Source: Treponema sp.
GTDB taxonomy: Bacteria > Spirochaetota > Spirochaetia > Treponematales > Breznakiellaceae
DNA: 42,940 nucleotides
Direction: 5' to 3'
NCBI GenBank assembly: GCA_009784975.1
Contig: WQXG01000022.1
Coordinates: 1-42,940 of the forward strand
This document shows, in pieces, positions 33,371-42,322 of the stretch (position 1 is its first letter; every line of letters starts with the position of its first letter). The position numbers and the translations under genes are program-made. The notes beneath the pieces were generated by a model, which made no database searches, was not told the origin of the DNA, and worked only from the letters and a program-made list of their open reading frames with translations.

Positions 33371-34102
33371 TTACCCGCTATTCATTAATCTTACCGCAAG
33401 CGCAGCGGCGGCTACACAGGCAGTTTCCGTACGCAAAGCCCGCTCCCCCATGGACAGGCGTAAAAATCCGGCTTTTTCAAACATATCCCTTTCGCGATCC
33501 GACCAGCCCCTTTCAGGGCCAATTGCCAGCACGATAGGCCGGCTCGATGACGAAACATTAAACAAAGAACTTTCTGCCCTGACATTGTCCATCGCAAAAA
33601 GATACGGAAAACGCATGGTTTCCCAGGGGCGTTCTTTTAACCATTTATCCAGATTATCATAAACCGCAAGATCCGGCAGCCGGGTATCACGCGCCTGAAT
33701 AGCGCCCTCAATGAGCGCCGCATTGGAGCCGCCGTCAACCAGTAATTTTGTATCACGGTAGCTTTTTTCGCCTATATCGGTTCCGATAATGTCGATGGCA
33801 CACACCCCCATGCTGGAAAGGTCTCTTAACAGCCTTTTCATCTGGATTGGACGCACAAAGGCAACCGCAACCCTTAAACGCAGGCGCGGCTGCGGCGCAC
33901 AAGTCCTTGTAAATGTAATAAAAACAGAACCGTCAAAATTGATCTTTTCGAGCCTGCCTGTCCCCAAATCCCCGCCGAGAATACCGGCTTCAAAGACATC
34001 GCCTGGCTTTTTATGCAAAACCTTCAGCAAATGTACCGTTCTGGCATCCCGCCTTGAGAGATTTCTGCCTAATTCATACTCTTCCAGTAAAATGATATTC
34101 AC
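33371..34102 (-). CDS. rsmE: 16S rRNA (uracil(1498)-N3)-methyltransferase RsmE
   Basis: 243 residues from GTG 34102. N-terminal PUA-like part with DARTVHLLKVLHKKPGDVFE. SPOUT-fold C-terminal domain with the knot motifs PIVLAIGPERGWSDRERDMF and LSMGERALRTETACVAA. It methylates U1498 of 16S rRNA. There is no ribosome site; an extended -10 sits just upstream, so translation is probably from a near-leaderless mRNA. Head gene of the rsmE-to-nifU string. Confidence 0.93.
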   Translation of the reverse strand: MNIILLEEYELGRNLSRRDARTVHLLKVLHKKPGDVFEAGILGGDLGTGRLEKINFDGSVFITFTRTCAPQPRLRLRVAVAFVRPIQMKRLLRDLSSMGVCAIDIIGTDIGEKSYRDTKLLVDGGSNAALIEGAIQARDTRLPDLAVYDNLDKWLKERPWETMRFPYLFAMDNVRAESSLFNVSSSSRPIVLAIGPERGWSDRERDMFEKAGFLRLSMGERALRTETACVAAAALAVRLMNSG

Positions 34103-34111
34103 AATAAGTAC

Positions 34112-34120
34112 ATTATATCA
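34112..34120 (-). promoter_or_regulatory. Extended -10 promoter of rsmE
   Basis: Minus strand TGATATAAT. It places transcription start near 34105, about three bases before the GTG. Confidence 0.5.
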
Positions 34121-34122
34121 TA

Positions 34123-34150
34123 TTGACAAAACAATAAAAACCAATATAGA
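34123..34150 (+). promoter_or_regulatory. Consensus promoter of the COG3014-like lipoprotein gene
   Basis: TTGACA (34123-34128), 16-base spacer, TATAGA (34145-34150). The predicted transcription start is about seven bases before the ATG at 34164, leaving no room for a ribosome site. It is packed back to back with the rsmE promoter. Confidence 0.6.
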
Positions 34151-34163
34151 ATCACATAATCTT

Positions 34164-35537
34164 ATGAAAATATATAGAAATACCAAATCAAAAATTACCC
34201 TGCTGCTGCTGACTGTCACAATAGCGGCTTTATTGACGGTTTCCTGCGCTACCAAACCCGGCGCATTTCAAGAAATGGATTTTGCGGTAGAACAAAGCAA
34301 TTTTTCTGGAGCGGTTGAAGCATTAAGAAGGGCGCAGGAGGAAAGACCTGTTCTTTACAACGAAAGAAATGCCATATCGCTTTTTTTGGACAAGGGGCTG
34401 CTTGAACACTACGCGGGCAACTATCTGGAATCTTCGGAAGATCTGCAAAATGCCGAAAGATTAATAGAAGAAGCATATACAAAAAGCGTAACGCAGAATT
34501 TCATGTCTTATATTATCAACGATAATACAAGGGAATATCCCGGAGAGGATTTTGAAGACATTTATCTGAATGTTTTTAACGCGCTTAATTATTTTAACAG
34601 AGGCAGTCTGGAAGGAGCTTTGGTAGAAATCCGCAAGTTAAGCATGTCCAGCGGAAAATTGGATACGCTTGCCTTAAGACATGAACACAATGATCCTGAA
34701 ACCGGTTCAAGCATGAGTGACACGGCAAGAAAACAAACAGGCGTCACTCAAATGCCGGATGCGGTTGCTTCCAATTTTTCCAATTCTGCTCTTGCCCGTT
34801 TTCTGGGAGCGCTTTTTTTCCAGGCGGCAAGAAACACCGATTCAGCGCGTATCGAATTTAGTCAGATCCCACGCGCGTTTTCCGCAAACAGGGAAGTTTT
34901 CAAACACCCGATACCCAGAGCAGTTGATGAAGCGCAGAATGTTCCGGCAGGAAAGGCAAGGCTTCATATCCTAAGCTTTACAGGATTATCTCCGATTAAA
35001 GAAGAGCAGAAAATTCTCCATAACCTTCCGTTCAGGCACCCTGTATTGAGTGTCGCCCAGTTTAAGCTTCCTGTAATGGTTAAAAGACCCAGCCAGATAA
35101 CCAGAATAGAAACTGTAGTAGACGGTGTTGGCAGGTTCGATCTTGAACTGCTTGAAGATATGGGAGCCGTAATCGAAGAAACATTTAAAAACCGTTACAA
35201 CAAGATTGTATTAAAAACTTATATTCGCACAATTATAAAATATGCCGTTGCCGATGTTGCCGCAAGAACAGCCGCGAGACAAACAAATGAATTTGCGGGT
35301 TTAATGGTAGCGATTGCGGCAAGAGGCGCAATGGATGCTTCAGAAAGTGCTGATATCAGAATGTCACGTTATCTTCCGGACAAGGCGCATGTCGGCGGCA
35401 TCAATCTTGACCCGGGCACATATTCAGTTATAATTAACTATTACAACGAAAGCAATATTATTATTGCTTCTGAACACAGAAATATTACTGTAACATCTGG
35501 CGGACTTAATCTTATACAGTCTGTTAATTTAAAGTAG
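34164..35537 (+). CDS. Lipoprotein with TPR-like helices (COG3014-like)
   Basis: 457 residues from ATG 34164; a longer open frame starting at 33789 lies within rsmE on the other strand and is rejected. The lipoprotein leader ends LLTVSC (Cys near residue 29). An N-terminal helical, TPR-like region (FAVEQSNFSGAVEALRRAQE, LLEHYAGNYLESSEDLQNAE) is followed by an alpha/beta C-terminal part (KLPVMVKRPSQITRIETVVD, RYNKIVLKTYIRTIIKYAVA). It fits the COG3014 family. The next gene, 11 bp downstream, is LpoB-like, a frequent companion; together they may form an envelope lipoprotein complex. Confidence 0.8.
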   Translation: MKIYRNTKSKITLLLLTVTIAALLTVSCATKPGAFQEMDFAVEQSNFSGAVEALRRAQEERPVLYNERNAISLFLDKGLLEHYAGNYLESSEDLQNAERLIEEAYTKSVTQNFMSYIINDNTREYPGEDFEDIYLNVFNALNYFNRGSLEGALVEIRKLSMSSGKLDTLALRHEHNDPETGSSMSDTARKQTGVTQMPDAVASNFSNSALARFLGALFFQAARNTDSARIEFSQIPRAFSANREVFKHPIPRAVDEAQNVPAGKARLHILSFTGLSPIKEEQKILHNLPFRHPVLSVAQFKLPVMVKRPSQITRIETVVDGVGRFDLELLEDMGAVIEETFKNRYNKIVLKTYIRTIIKYAVADVAARTAARQTNEFAGLMVAIAARGAMDASESADIRMSRYLPDKAHVGGINLDPGTYSVIINYYNESNIIIASEHRNITVTSGGLNLIQSVNLK

Positions 35538-35548
35538 GAGAAAAGACC

Positions 35549-36148
35549 ATGAAGAAATTATTAATTGTATTGGGAGCTTTCTTGTTACTGTCTTCGTGCC
35601 AAACAACAACAGTTAATAGGGTACAATCCGGAACCGAAGCTGATTTAAGCGGCTACTGGAACGCGCGGGACGTAAGGATCGTCTGTGATTTTTTAATCGA
35701 AGAATGTCTTTCAAGCCCCAGAGTTGATCAGGCAATCAGGGCATTCGGCAACAGAAGACCAACGGTAATCGTAGGCAGATTCAGAAATGACAGCGCCGAA
35801 CATATCGACACTTCGATTATTTCTTCCACAATGGAAAGGGTAATCTTTAACAGCGGTAAACTTGACTTTGTCGCGGGCGGCGATGTAAGAGATGATTTAC
35901 GCGCGGAAAGACAGGATCAGCTTGGACAGGCAAGCGAACAAACCGCAGCCGGCATAGGCAGGGAAATAGGAGCTAATTTTATGCTGACAGGTTCTGTAAG
36001 AACGATTGTTGACAGAAGAGAAAATGTCAGTATAAGAACCTACTTTGTAACCGCAGAATTAACAAATATCGAAACCAATGCCAGATTATGGATTGGCGAA
36101 CACAACGAAATTACCAAAGTAGTTACAAGAGCGAGAAACAGGCTTTAA
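35549..36148 (+). CDS. LpoB-like lipoprotein (penicillin-binding protein activator family)
   Basis: 199 residues, ribosome site TAGGAG. Lipobox LSSC (Cys near 17). The LpoB-type domain: DLSGYWNARDVRIVCDFLIE, RRPTVIVGRFRNDSAEHIDT, ERVIFNSGKLDFVAGG, REIGANFMLTGSVRTIVDRR, ARLWIGEHNEITKVV. In enterobacteria LpoB activates PBP1b from the outer membrane; in spirochaetes the partner is not known. Paired with the COG3014-like lipoprotein. Confidence 0.85.
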   Translation: MKKLLIVLGAFLLLSSCQTTTVNRVQSGTEADLSGYWNARDVRIVCDFLIEECLSSPRVDQAIRAFGNRRPTVIVGRFRNDSAEHIDTSIISSTMERVIFNSGKLDFVAGGDVRDDLRAERQDQLGQASEQTAAGIGREIGANFMLTGSVRTIVDRRENVSIRTYFVTAELTNIETNARLWIGEHNEITKVVTRARNRL

Positions 36149-36159
36149 TCCCCTATCTG

Positions 36160-38325
36160 TCAGATAACAGATAACGTTTTGTTATTTGTTATCTGATAAA
36201 GAGCGTCTTCCCCTGCGAGGGCGCTTAACATTTCACCGTTCATATCTATTTTTTTTCTTATTGTATCTGTAACTATCGCGCGTATTTTTAAACGGATTGC
36301 CTTGGAAACAAGGAGTCTTGCCCGGATAGCAGGCCGTCCGTTTACGGAATATCCCGTCTCCGGCGACCAATAAAAAGTACATTCACCCGCATCTATCCCA
36401 AAACGCCAGGTGTTTTCATTAATTTCCAGCAAACCGCAGACAAGAGAGTATGCTTTATCTATTGGATTGTAGGATTTTACATGGCTTGACCATTTTTGAA
36501 GTTCAAGAGGAGAGCCGAAACAAACCAGAATTGTATCTCCCTCAAAACCTACAATTACAGCTCCCGCGTTAAACGCGACTTTTTTTACAGATGAATAAAA
36601 GGTATTTCTTACTTTACCCGCATCCTGAGATTTTTCACGAACAGCCGCGCTTAACAGATTTATATCTTTAATGGCAATAATAACCGCATTGGTTACATTT
36701 ATTTCCGAAAGATGAGGTCTTCCGAAAGAAATAAGATTTTGCAGAAAACTTTTGGAAACTACCGCGCCGTAGGCTGCTGTAAAAACTCTTACCCTATGTT
36801 TTAATAATGCGCATTTACAATAAAAAATTACAAGAGTGCCTGCAAGAGAAGAACCAAGTACAATCACAGGATCCATCCAGAATAAATTAAAGAAAAATAT
36901 TAATCCAAAAATTACAGAGAATAATAAACTTAAAACAACCCCTGTAAACAATAATAAAAAAGGCCTTAATAAAAAGACTGCCAAAAGAACAATTAACGAT
37001 GAAAGAACAGACCAAAAAAGCATATGCCGGTCAGCAATAAGCTTAATATGACTGCCTGTAATCATAACATTTGCAGCAAGAGCCGAATACAAAGCATTAT
37101 TCGGGGGTCCCATTACACAATATGAAAAAAACAATTCGTTTTTTAACACGTTATGAATAGCCGACAATTTTTTGTATTCATCATGCATTGCTGTTATTAT
37201 ATCTCTTACAGAAATAAGTTCTTTTAATTTTTCTTCATTGGAAGAATCCGTATCCGCTATTAAAACTTCGTAATCATTTATAAAAGCCGTAATATTACCG
37301 GTATTCAGCAAATCATCAAGGCTTTTAAAATAATTTGAACGGGCTATCCTCCATGCTATTCTGTTTTCGCTGCCGGGATTCTGAAGCAATTCTTCCCTTA
37401 ACACAAATGAATAATCATCCAGCAGCAGCGGCGACAATTCCGTCTGCAATATGGAAAATACACCCAATTCATCTGCCGCAATCAAGGCATCGCGCATGGC
37501 GTACCCCGACTCTTCATATTCCCTGAAAAGCGAAATATCAATTCTGCGAAAAGCGCTGTTCCACGGCGTAATTACATTTCCGTCTTTATCCAGCGGTATA
37601 TCAAATTCTTTTATGCTAGAAGAATCTGAAGCTCGCAGCCATAAAACTTTTCCATGTTCCGTAATCTCTATTTGCGATGCATCATAGCGGTTTTTTAAAT
37701 TAAAAAACACAGGATGTTCAAAGTCGGTATCCAAAAGCTTAACACGTCTTATTTTACCATCCCTGTCCAATAGCGGCTCTGCCGGAGCTTCAAGATAATT
37801 GCCGAACACCAAAACAGAACGTATTAAATCTTCGTCCCTGTCAACCAGCGCTGAAAGCAGACGATCTCTGCCCTTCTCTGTCAGCTCCACCACCTGCTCC
37901 ACATAGACAGGCGCATCAAGCGGAGAAACAGACCCTCTTCTGATACCTTCAAACAAGTTGCGGATATTGTAGCCTACCAAAGAATATTCATCCAAAAAGC
38001 GCCTGCGTATTTCTGCTTCGGTTAACATAATAGGCGACGAAGAAGGCGACACCTTGCCGGTCATAACCAGATTGGCAGCATCCATCTCTGTTAAAGTCAT
38101 AAAAACTGTAAAAATATCACTGCCGTCCACAAATTCATCCGTTTCTATTATTAAAATTTCATGGGATACAACAGGCGGTTTCTGGTTTTCCAGGAGAAAA
38201 TCATAATGCAAACCGAATTTCGGGCCGGAAAGCAGATAATTAAGGAGAAAAACTACACCAATTGAACAAACGAGACCTCCAAGAAGCATTAAAATTGTCT
38301 GTTTTAAGGGAATATGTGCAGGCAT
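36160..38325 (-). CDS. Membrane protein with CHASE2-like sensor and degenerate class III cyclase domain
   Basis: 721 residues from ATG 38325; in-frame starts farther out (38379, 38445) collide with uxaC and its ribosome site. One N-terminal membrane helix is at about 8-30 (ILMLLGGLVCSIGVVFLLNYLL). A large extracytoplasmic region follows with a CHASE2-like opening (HEILIIETDEFVDGSDIF). Four or so membrane helices lie at about 425-510. The cytoplasmic C-terminus is laid out like an adenylate/guanylate cyclase: TNAVIIAIKDINLLS, AGAVIVGFEGDTILVCFGSP, RFGIDAGECTFYW, NGRPAIRARLL. The metal-binding Asp pair is not convincingly present, so it may be a pseudo-enzyme or nucleotide sensor. Convergent with the LpoB-like gene. 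Confidence 0.75.
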   Translation of the reverse strand: MPAHIPLKQTILMLLGGLVCSIGVVFLLNYLLSGPKFGLHYDFLLENQKPPVVSHEILIIETDEFVDGSDIFTVFMTLTEMDAANLVMTGKVSPSSSPIMLTEAEIRRRFLDEYSLVGYNIRNLFEGIRRGSVSPLDAPVYVEQVVELTEKGRDRLLSALVDRDEDLIRSVLVFGNYLEAPAEPLLDRDGKIRRVKLLDTDFEHPVFFNLKNRYDASQIEITEHGKVLWLRASDSSSIKEFDIPLDKDGNVITPWNSAFRRIDISLFREYEESGYAMRDALIAADELGVFSILQTELSPLLLDDYSFVLREELLQNPGSENRIAWRIARSNYFKSLDDLLNTGNITAFINDYEVLIADTDSSNEEKLKELISVRDIITAMHDEYKKLSAIHNVLKNELFFSYCVMGPPNNALYSALAANVMITGSHIKLIADRHMLFWSVLSSLIVLLAVFLLRPFLLLFTGVVLSLLFSVIFGLIFFFNLFWMDPVIVLGSSLAGTLVIFYCKCALLKHRVRVFTAAYGAVVSKSFLQNLISFGRPHLSEINVTNAVIIAIKDINLLSAAVREKSQDAGKVRNTFYSSVKKVAFNAGAVIVGFEGDTILVCFGSPLELQKWSSHVKSYNPIDKAYSLVCGLLEINENTWRFGIDAGECTFYWSPETGYSVNGRPAIRARLLVSKAIRLKIRAIVTDTIRKKIDMNGEMLSALAGEDALYQITNNKTLSVI
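36161..36195. repeat. Hairpin between convergent genes
   Basis: CAGATAACA and TGTTATCTG form the outer stem, ATAAC/GTTAT the inner stem, loop GTTTT. It overlaps the last codons of the cyclase-like gene. There is no T tract on either side, so termination is uncertain. Confidence 0.45.
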
Positions 38326-38380
38326 CTCTTTTAAATTTCGGCATAAAACGGTAAAATATACAAGTATCAGGAGGAACATT

Positions 38381-39790
38381 ATGGCAAAAACTTTTATGGA
38401 TGAAAGATTTTTACTGGAAACAGAAACCGCAAATAACTTGTACAAAGCGGCTAAAGAGGAACCTATCTTTGATTATCACTGCCATCTTATACCGGCTCAA
38501 ATAGCAGAAAACAAGCAATTTAAGGATTTGGCGGAAATTTGGCTTGGCGGAGATCATTACAAATGGAGGCAGATGCGCACGAGGGGCTATGATGAAAATT
38601 ATATTTCCGGCGGCGCGGATAACTATGAAAAATTTCTTGCCTGGGCGCGCACTGTAGAAAATCTTATCGGAAACCCCCTGTACCATTGGACACATCTTGA
38701 GCTGCAGCGTTATTTTGATATATACGAACCTCTTACAGAAAAAAGCGCCCCCGGCATCTGGGAAAAAGCAAATGCCATGCTTAAAACTCCGCAGTTATCG
38801 GTAAAGGGAATCTTTGAAAAATTTAAAATATACGCCGTGGGAACTACAGACGATCCGATTGATACACTTGAATATCACAAAGCCATTATGGAAGGAAAAG
38901 CTCCAATCGGGAAAATTGATACCAAGGTTATTCCGTCTTTCCGTCCGGATAAAGCGCTGAATATTAACATTGCAGGTTTCGCGGATTATATAAACGCTCT
39001 TTCAAAAGCAAGCGGTATTACAATTAAAACATCCGACGATGTAATTGCCGCTCTGGAAAACCGCCTTGATTTTTTCATAAGCCTTGGCTGCCGCGCTTCG
39101 GATCATGCTCTTGAAAACGCGCCGTTCGCCCTTTCTTCCAACAGCCAGATTGACAATACATTTAATAACGCAATGGCAGGAAAACCCGTTTCCGGCGAAG
39201 AGGCACAATGCTACAAAACAAAGGTACTTGTTGAACTTGCAAAACTTTACGCAAAACGCGGCATAGTAATGCAGCTCCATCTTTCCTCGATACGCAATTT
39301 AAACCCAAGGATCTTTTCGCGCATGGGAGCCGATGTCGGCATTGATGCCGTCCACGATTTGGAACAAAGCGCAAATCTCTCAGCCTTCCTTGGAAAAGTT
39401 GAAGGAGAGGCAGCGCTTCCCAAAACCATACTTTATTCGCTTAACCCAAAAGATTATTATCCCATGGGAACAATAATGGGAGCTTTTCAGGGCACAGGCA
39501 TAGAAGGAAAAATCCAGCTAGGGTCTGCATGGTGGTTCTGCGATCACAGAGACGGCATGGACGAACAGATGCGCGTCCTTGCAAACCTTGGAACACTCCC
39601 GCTGTTTGTGGGAATGTTAACCGACAGCCGCAGTTTCCTCTCCTACCCGCGCCATGAATATTTCCGCCGCATCCTGTGCAATCTCCTGGGCAAATGGGTA
39701 GAAAACGGCGAGTATCCAAATGACACACAAAAACTGGAAAAGATAGTAAAAGATATTTCGTTCTTAAATGCAAAGAAATATTTTGAATAA
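38381..39790 (+). CDS. uxaC: Glucuronate isomerase
   Basis: 469 residues, the family length, with AGGAGG ribosome site. The metal-binding FDYHCHLIPAQIAENKQF is near residue 26; RTRGYDENYISGG, GTTDDPIDTLEYH, MQLHLSSIRNLNPR and LGSAWWFCDHRDGMDEQMR match UxaC. It converts D-glucuronate to D-fructuronate (and galacturonate to tagaturonate), the first step of hexuronate use. A kdgK gene lies 0.5 kb downstream on the other strand, so the pathway ends in 2-keto-3-deoxygluconate phosphorylation. Confidence 0.95.
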   Translation: MAKTFMDERFLLETETANNLYKAAKEEPIFDYHCHLIPAQIAENKQFKDLAEIWLGGDHYKWRQMRTRGYDENYISGGADNYEKFLAWARTVENLIGNPLYHWTHLELQRYFDIYEPLTEKSAPGIWEKANAMLKTPQLSVKGIFEKFKIYAVGTTDDPIDTLEYHKAIMEGKAPIGKIDTKVIPSFRPDKALNINIAGFADYINALSKASGITIKTSDDVIAALENRLDFFISLGCRASDHALENAPFALSSNSQIDNTFNNAMAGKPVSGEEAQCYKTKVLVELAKLYAKRGIVMQLHLSSIRNLNPRIFSRMGADVGIDAVHDLEQSANLSAFLGKVEGEAALPKTILYSLNPKDYYPMGTIMGAFQGTGIEGKIQLGSAWWFCDHRDGMDEQMRVLANLGTLPLFVGMLTDSRSFLSYPRHEYFRRILCNLLGKWVENGEYPNDTQKLEKIVKDISFLNAKKYFE

Positions 39791-39791
39791 C

Positions 39792-40274
39792 ATGAAAAAC
39801 ACAATATTGTTTTTATTACTATTGCCCATATTTCTCGGATGCGCTTCACTGGATAGCTCTGATTATATTACCCTGCCTGACGGCACAATGGCAGATAAAA
39901 GAATTCCGCAGGAAATAATTGATCTGGTAATAAATCGCTTTGAAGCCATTGAAAGCGGAAACATCGAGGCTTTTAGGGAAACATTGCCGGAAATGCAGGA
40001 CGGAGTTGATTATTACAGCCAGCTTGCGCTGTTACACAGATATTTTGGAGAAGCGTTCGGCATAGATACCGATACTTTTATCAACGCGGTAGAAACCAGC
40101 GACGGCTTGCGTGAAATCGCGCAAACATTATTCACCGGAAAACTTCCCGCAAGAAACAGAAGCCCCCTGATCCTTAAAAGAATAGATGTCCTGCCGGACA
40201 ATGAAATTAAACTGATAGTAGTAAACGAAAAGAACGAAAAAGTAGACTACGATTTTACATATTATTTTTGGTAA
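39792..40274 (+). CDS. Small lipoprotein of unknown function
   Basis: 160 residues from ATG 39792, one base after the uxaC stop codon; an in-frame ATG inside uxaC (39768) is rejected because the leader MKNTILFLLLLPIFLGC starts here. Lipobox FLGC. The mature part (NRFEAIESGNIEAFRETLPE, LLHRYFGEAFGID, DNEIKLIVVNEKNEKVDYDF) suggests an NTF2-like alpha/beta fold, only weakly. It is transcribed with uxaC and followed by a terminator. Confidence 0.7.
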   Translation: MKNTILFLLLLPIFLGCASLDSSDYITLPDGTMADKRIPQEIIDLVINRFEAIESGNIEAFRETLPEMQDGVDYYSQLALLHRYFGEAFGIDTDTFINAVETSDGLREIAQTLFTGKLPARNRSPLILKRIDVLPDNEIKLIVVNEKNEKVDYDFTYYFW

Positions 40275-40312
40275 AAAAAAGTCCGCAGGATGCCGCGGAC
40301 TTTCTTCTTCTT
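40273..40312. terminator. Bidirectional terminator between the small lipoprotein gene and kdgK
   Basis: GTCCGC (40281-40286) pairs with GCGGAC (40295-40300). The stem is flanked by AAAAAAAA on the left and TTTCTTCTTCTT on the right, so it can work in both directions. Confidence 0.85.
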
Positions 40313-41423
40313 ACCTCTGGATTCTCGCTGACCCGCCTGCCGCAAACGCTTCTACCATATCAAGGCTAACCATAGAGGTATCACCTGGAGTTGTAGTGAG
40401 CAATGCGCCGTGCGCCCAGCCAAGTTTAAGAGCATCTTCGGGGCTTTTGCCGTTTAAAAGACCGTAAATTAATCCTGAAGCAAAACCGTCTCCGCCGCCA
40501 ACACGATCAATTACATCAAGTTCGCAGGTAGGCGCCTGATAATTTTTGCCGTCGAGTGACAGAACCGCGCTCCATGAATGACGGTTAGTGGAATGAACTT
40601 CGCGCATAGTGGTTGCAACCGCTTTAACATTGGGGAAATCTTTTCTTACAGTATCAATCATGCCAAAGAAAGCGGAAGGATCAAGTTTGCCCTTGGTTTC
40701 GACATCCTGACCTTTAAGGCCTAAACCTTTCTGCAGGTCTTCTTCGTTGCCGACAATCACATCAACATTGGCGACAATTTTGCGCAGGGTTTGCGCAGCC
40801 ATTGCGGGAGCTTCCGCGGCAGTTTTGCCCTGTTCTTCGGCAATAATAGTAAAAAGTTTTGCGCGGTAATTAAGGTCGAAGGAAACGATAGCGCCTGCCT
40901 TTTTGGCAGCCTGCATTGCTTCGATTACAAGATCTGAAGTTGTAGGCGAAAGAGCGCTGAAAATTCCGCCGGAATGGAACCACCGGATACCTTTCTTGAA
41001 AATGGCATCCCAGTCAAAACTGCCCGGTTTGAGCATCTGCGCCGCTTCGTTGGAGCGGTTATAAAAAACGATAGGAGCACGTACCCCCTGTCCCCTGTCA
41101 CTCCACACAATCGCCATATTCGGACCTCTTACACCGTCATGTTTAAAGCGTTTGTAGTAGGGGGTTACACCGGCTTTCTGCACGGTAAGCTCAACCTTAC
41201 GGCCAATCGGATAATCCACCATCGCGCTGGCAATGGCTGTTCTTTGCCCAAAGCAGGTTGAAAGATTTGAAGCGACATTGTACTCTCCGCCGCTTACATG
41301 AAGCTGATACTCATTTGCCTCTGCAAATGGGATAATTCCCGGGTCAAGCCGGGTGACCAATGCGCCCAGAGCCAATAAATCATGAGCGGTGCCGCCGGCG
41401 GCAGGAATAGATAATGAAGACAT
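40311..41423 (-). CDS. kdgK: 2-keto-3-deoxygluconate kinase, PfkB family
   Basis: 370 residues, ribosome site AGAGGT. Sugar-kinase features: N-terminal GGEYNVASNLSTCFG substrate site, FDLNYRAKLF, VIVGNEEDLQKGLG, and the PfkB signature with catalytic Asp in VGGGDGFASGLIYGLL. The pairing with uxaC supports KDG kinase (KDG to KDPG) over fructokinase. It is somewhat longer than E. coli KdgK (309). Confidence 0.88.
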   Translation of the reverse strand: MSSLSIPAAGGTAHDLLALGALVTRLDPGIIPFAEANEYQLHVSGGEYNVASNLSTCFGQRTAIASAMVDYPIGRKVELTVQKAGVTPYYKRFKHDGVRGPNMAIVWSDRGQGVRAPIVFYNRSNEAAQMLKPGSFDWDAIFKKGIRWFHSGGIFSALSPTTSDLVIEAMQAAKKAGAIVSFDLNYRAKLFTIIAEEQGKTAAEAPAMAAQTLRKIVANVDVIVGNEEDLQKGLGLKGQDVETKGKLDPSAFFGMIDTVRKDFPNVKAVATTMREVHSTNRHSWSAVLSLDGKNYQAPTCELDVIDRVGGGDGFASGLIYGLLNGKSPEDALKLGWAHGALLTTTPGDTSMVSLDMVEAFAAGGSARIQR

Positions 41424-41453
41424 ATTTTACCTCTTTAATTGTATTTGTAGCAT

Positions 41454-41462
41454 ATTATATCA
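41454..41462 (-). promoter_or_regulatory. Extended -10 promoter of kdgK
   Basis: Minus strand TGATATAAT, about 30 bases before the kdgK ATG. No convincing -35, as is usual with an extended -10. Confidence 0.5.
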
Positions 41463-41504
41463 TATTTTTTGTTTTTGGGAAGCTTTTAAAAACCATAATA
41501 AATG

Positions 41505-41513
41505 TGATATAAT
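41505..41513 (+). promoter_or_regulatory. Extended -10 promoter of the esterase gene
   Basis: TGATATAAT, about 30 bases before the ATG at 41543. It is the mirror image of the kdgK element 42 bp away. Confidence 0.5.
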
Positions 41514-41542
41514 GGATAAAAACATTCTGCGGAGGAATTTAT

Positions 41543-42322
41543 ATGATACTAAAGGGAGAATTTTCATCTGAACTGCTTAAAACAACAGCAAATTTACAGT
41601 TTATGATTCCGGACGAAGGAGAAGGACCTTACAAGGTTATTTACTTACTCCATGGTTTACACGGTAACCATAGTTCATGGATTCATAATTCGATGCTTCC
41701 CTATTATGGAAAAAAATACAATGCCATTTTTGTAATGCCGGATGCGGCAAGGAGTTTTTACACCGATCTTAGATACGGAAGAAATTATCTTTCTTATTTA
41801 AGCGATGAACTGCCGCAAATTTGCCGCAATATTTTTAATATATCAACCCGAATGGAAGATACAGCCGTAATGGGTTACTCCATGGGCGGCTACGGAGCCC
41901 TCAGGCTTGCATTATCCAACCCGGGCGTTTACGGCTTTTGCGGAGCCATTTCCACCGCATGTCTTTATTTTAAACCGTTTTTAAAAATACTTAAAAATGA
42001 TCCGGACTCATATCTTAAAACCGGCAGGGAAGCGGAAGAAACCTACAAAGATTTATTATCAATATACGGCTACGATTTTGAGTATACTCCCGCCTATGAT
42101 ATTCTCCATTTGATTAAAACATATCCTGATAATATCCCCAAACCCAGAATTTACGCAAATTGCGGCACAGAAGACGGTCTTCTTAAAGAAAACCACAATT
42201 TCCGTGAAGACATGAAAGACTCCTCATTTGATTTTACTTACGAAGAATGGCAAGGCGGCCACGACTGGGACTTTTTTAATGACGGGTTGAAGAAGACGCT
42301 GGAGATTTGGGATAAGGGTTAA
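41543..42322 (+). CDS. Alpha/beta-hydrolase esterase (S-formylglutathione hydrolase / acetyl esterase family)
   Basis: 259 residues, strong ribosome site GGAGG. Oxyanion region YLLHGLHGNHSSW near residue 32, nucleophile Ser in VMGYSMGGYGALRLAL near 115, Asp in NCGTEDGLLKEN, and His in EWQGGHDWDFF: a complete triad in the right order. No signal peptide. The closest general type is the tributyrin/acetyl-xylan esterase group (esterase D family). Next to hexuronate genes, deacetylation of plant-polymer sugars is plausible but inferred. Confidence 0.88.
   Translation: MILKGEFSSELLKTTANLQFMIPDEGEGPYKVIYLLHGLHGNHSSWIHNSMLPYYGKKYNAIFVMPDAARSFYTDLRYGRNYLSYLSDELPQICRNIFNISTRMEDTAVMGYSMGGYGALRLALSNPGVYGFCGAISTACLYFKPFLKILKNDPDSYLKTGREAEETYKDLLSIYGYDFEYTPAYDILHLIKTYPDNIPKPRIYANCGTEDGLLKENHNFREDMKDSSFDFTYEEWQGGHDWDFFNDGLKKTLEIWDKG

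Noticed and set aside
33789-34163. N-terminal extension of the COG3014-like lipoprotein
   Set aside because: It lies antisense inside rsmE; the lipoprotein leader and a consensus promoter place the start at 34164.
36161-36195. Strong terminator between the LpoB-like and cyclase-like genes
   Set aside because: The stem is good, but neither side has a T tract, so it is listed only as a hairpin.
38326-38445. Longer start for the cyclase-like membrane protein
   Set aside because: It would overlap uxaC and its ribosome site, and the first membrane helix already follows the ATG at 38325.
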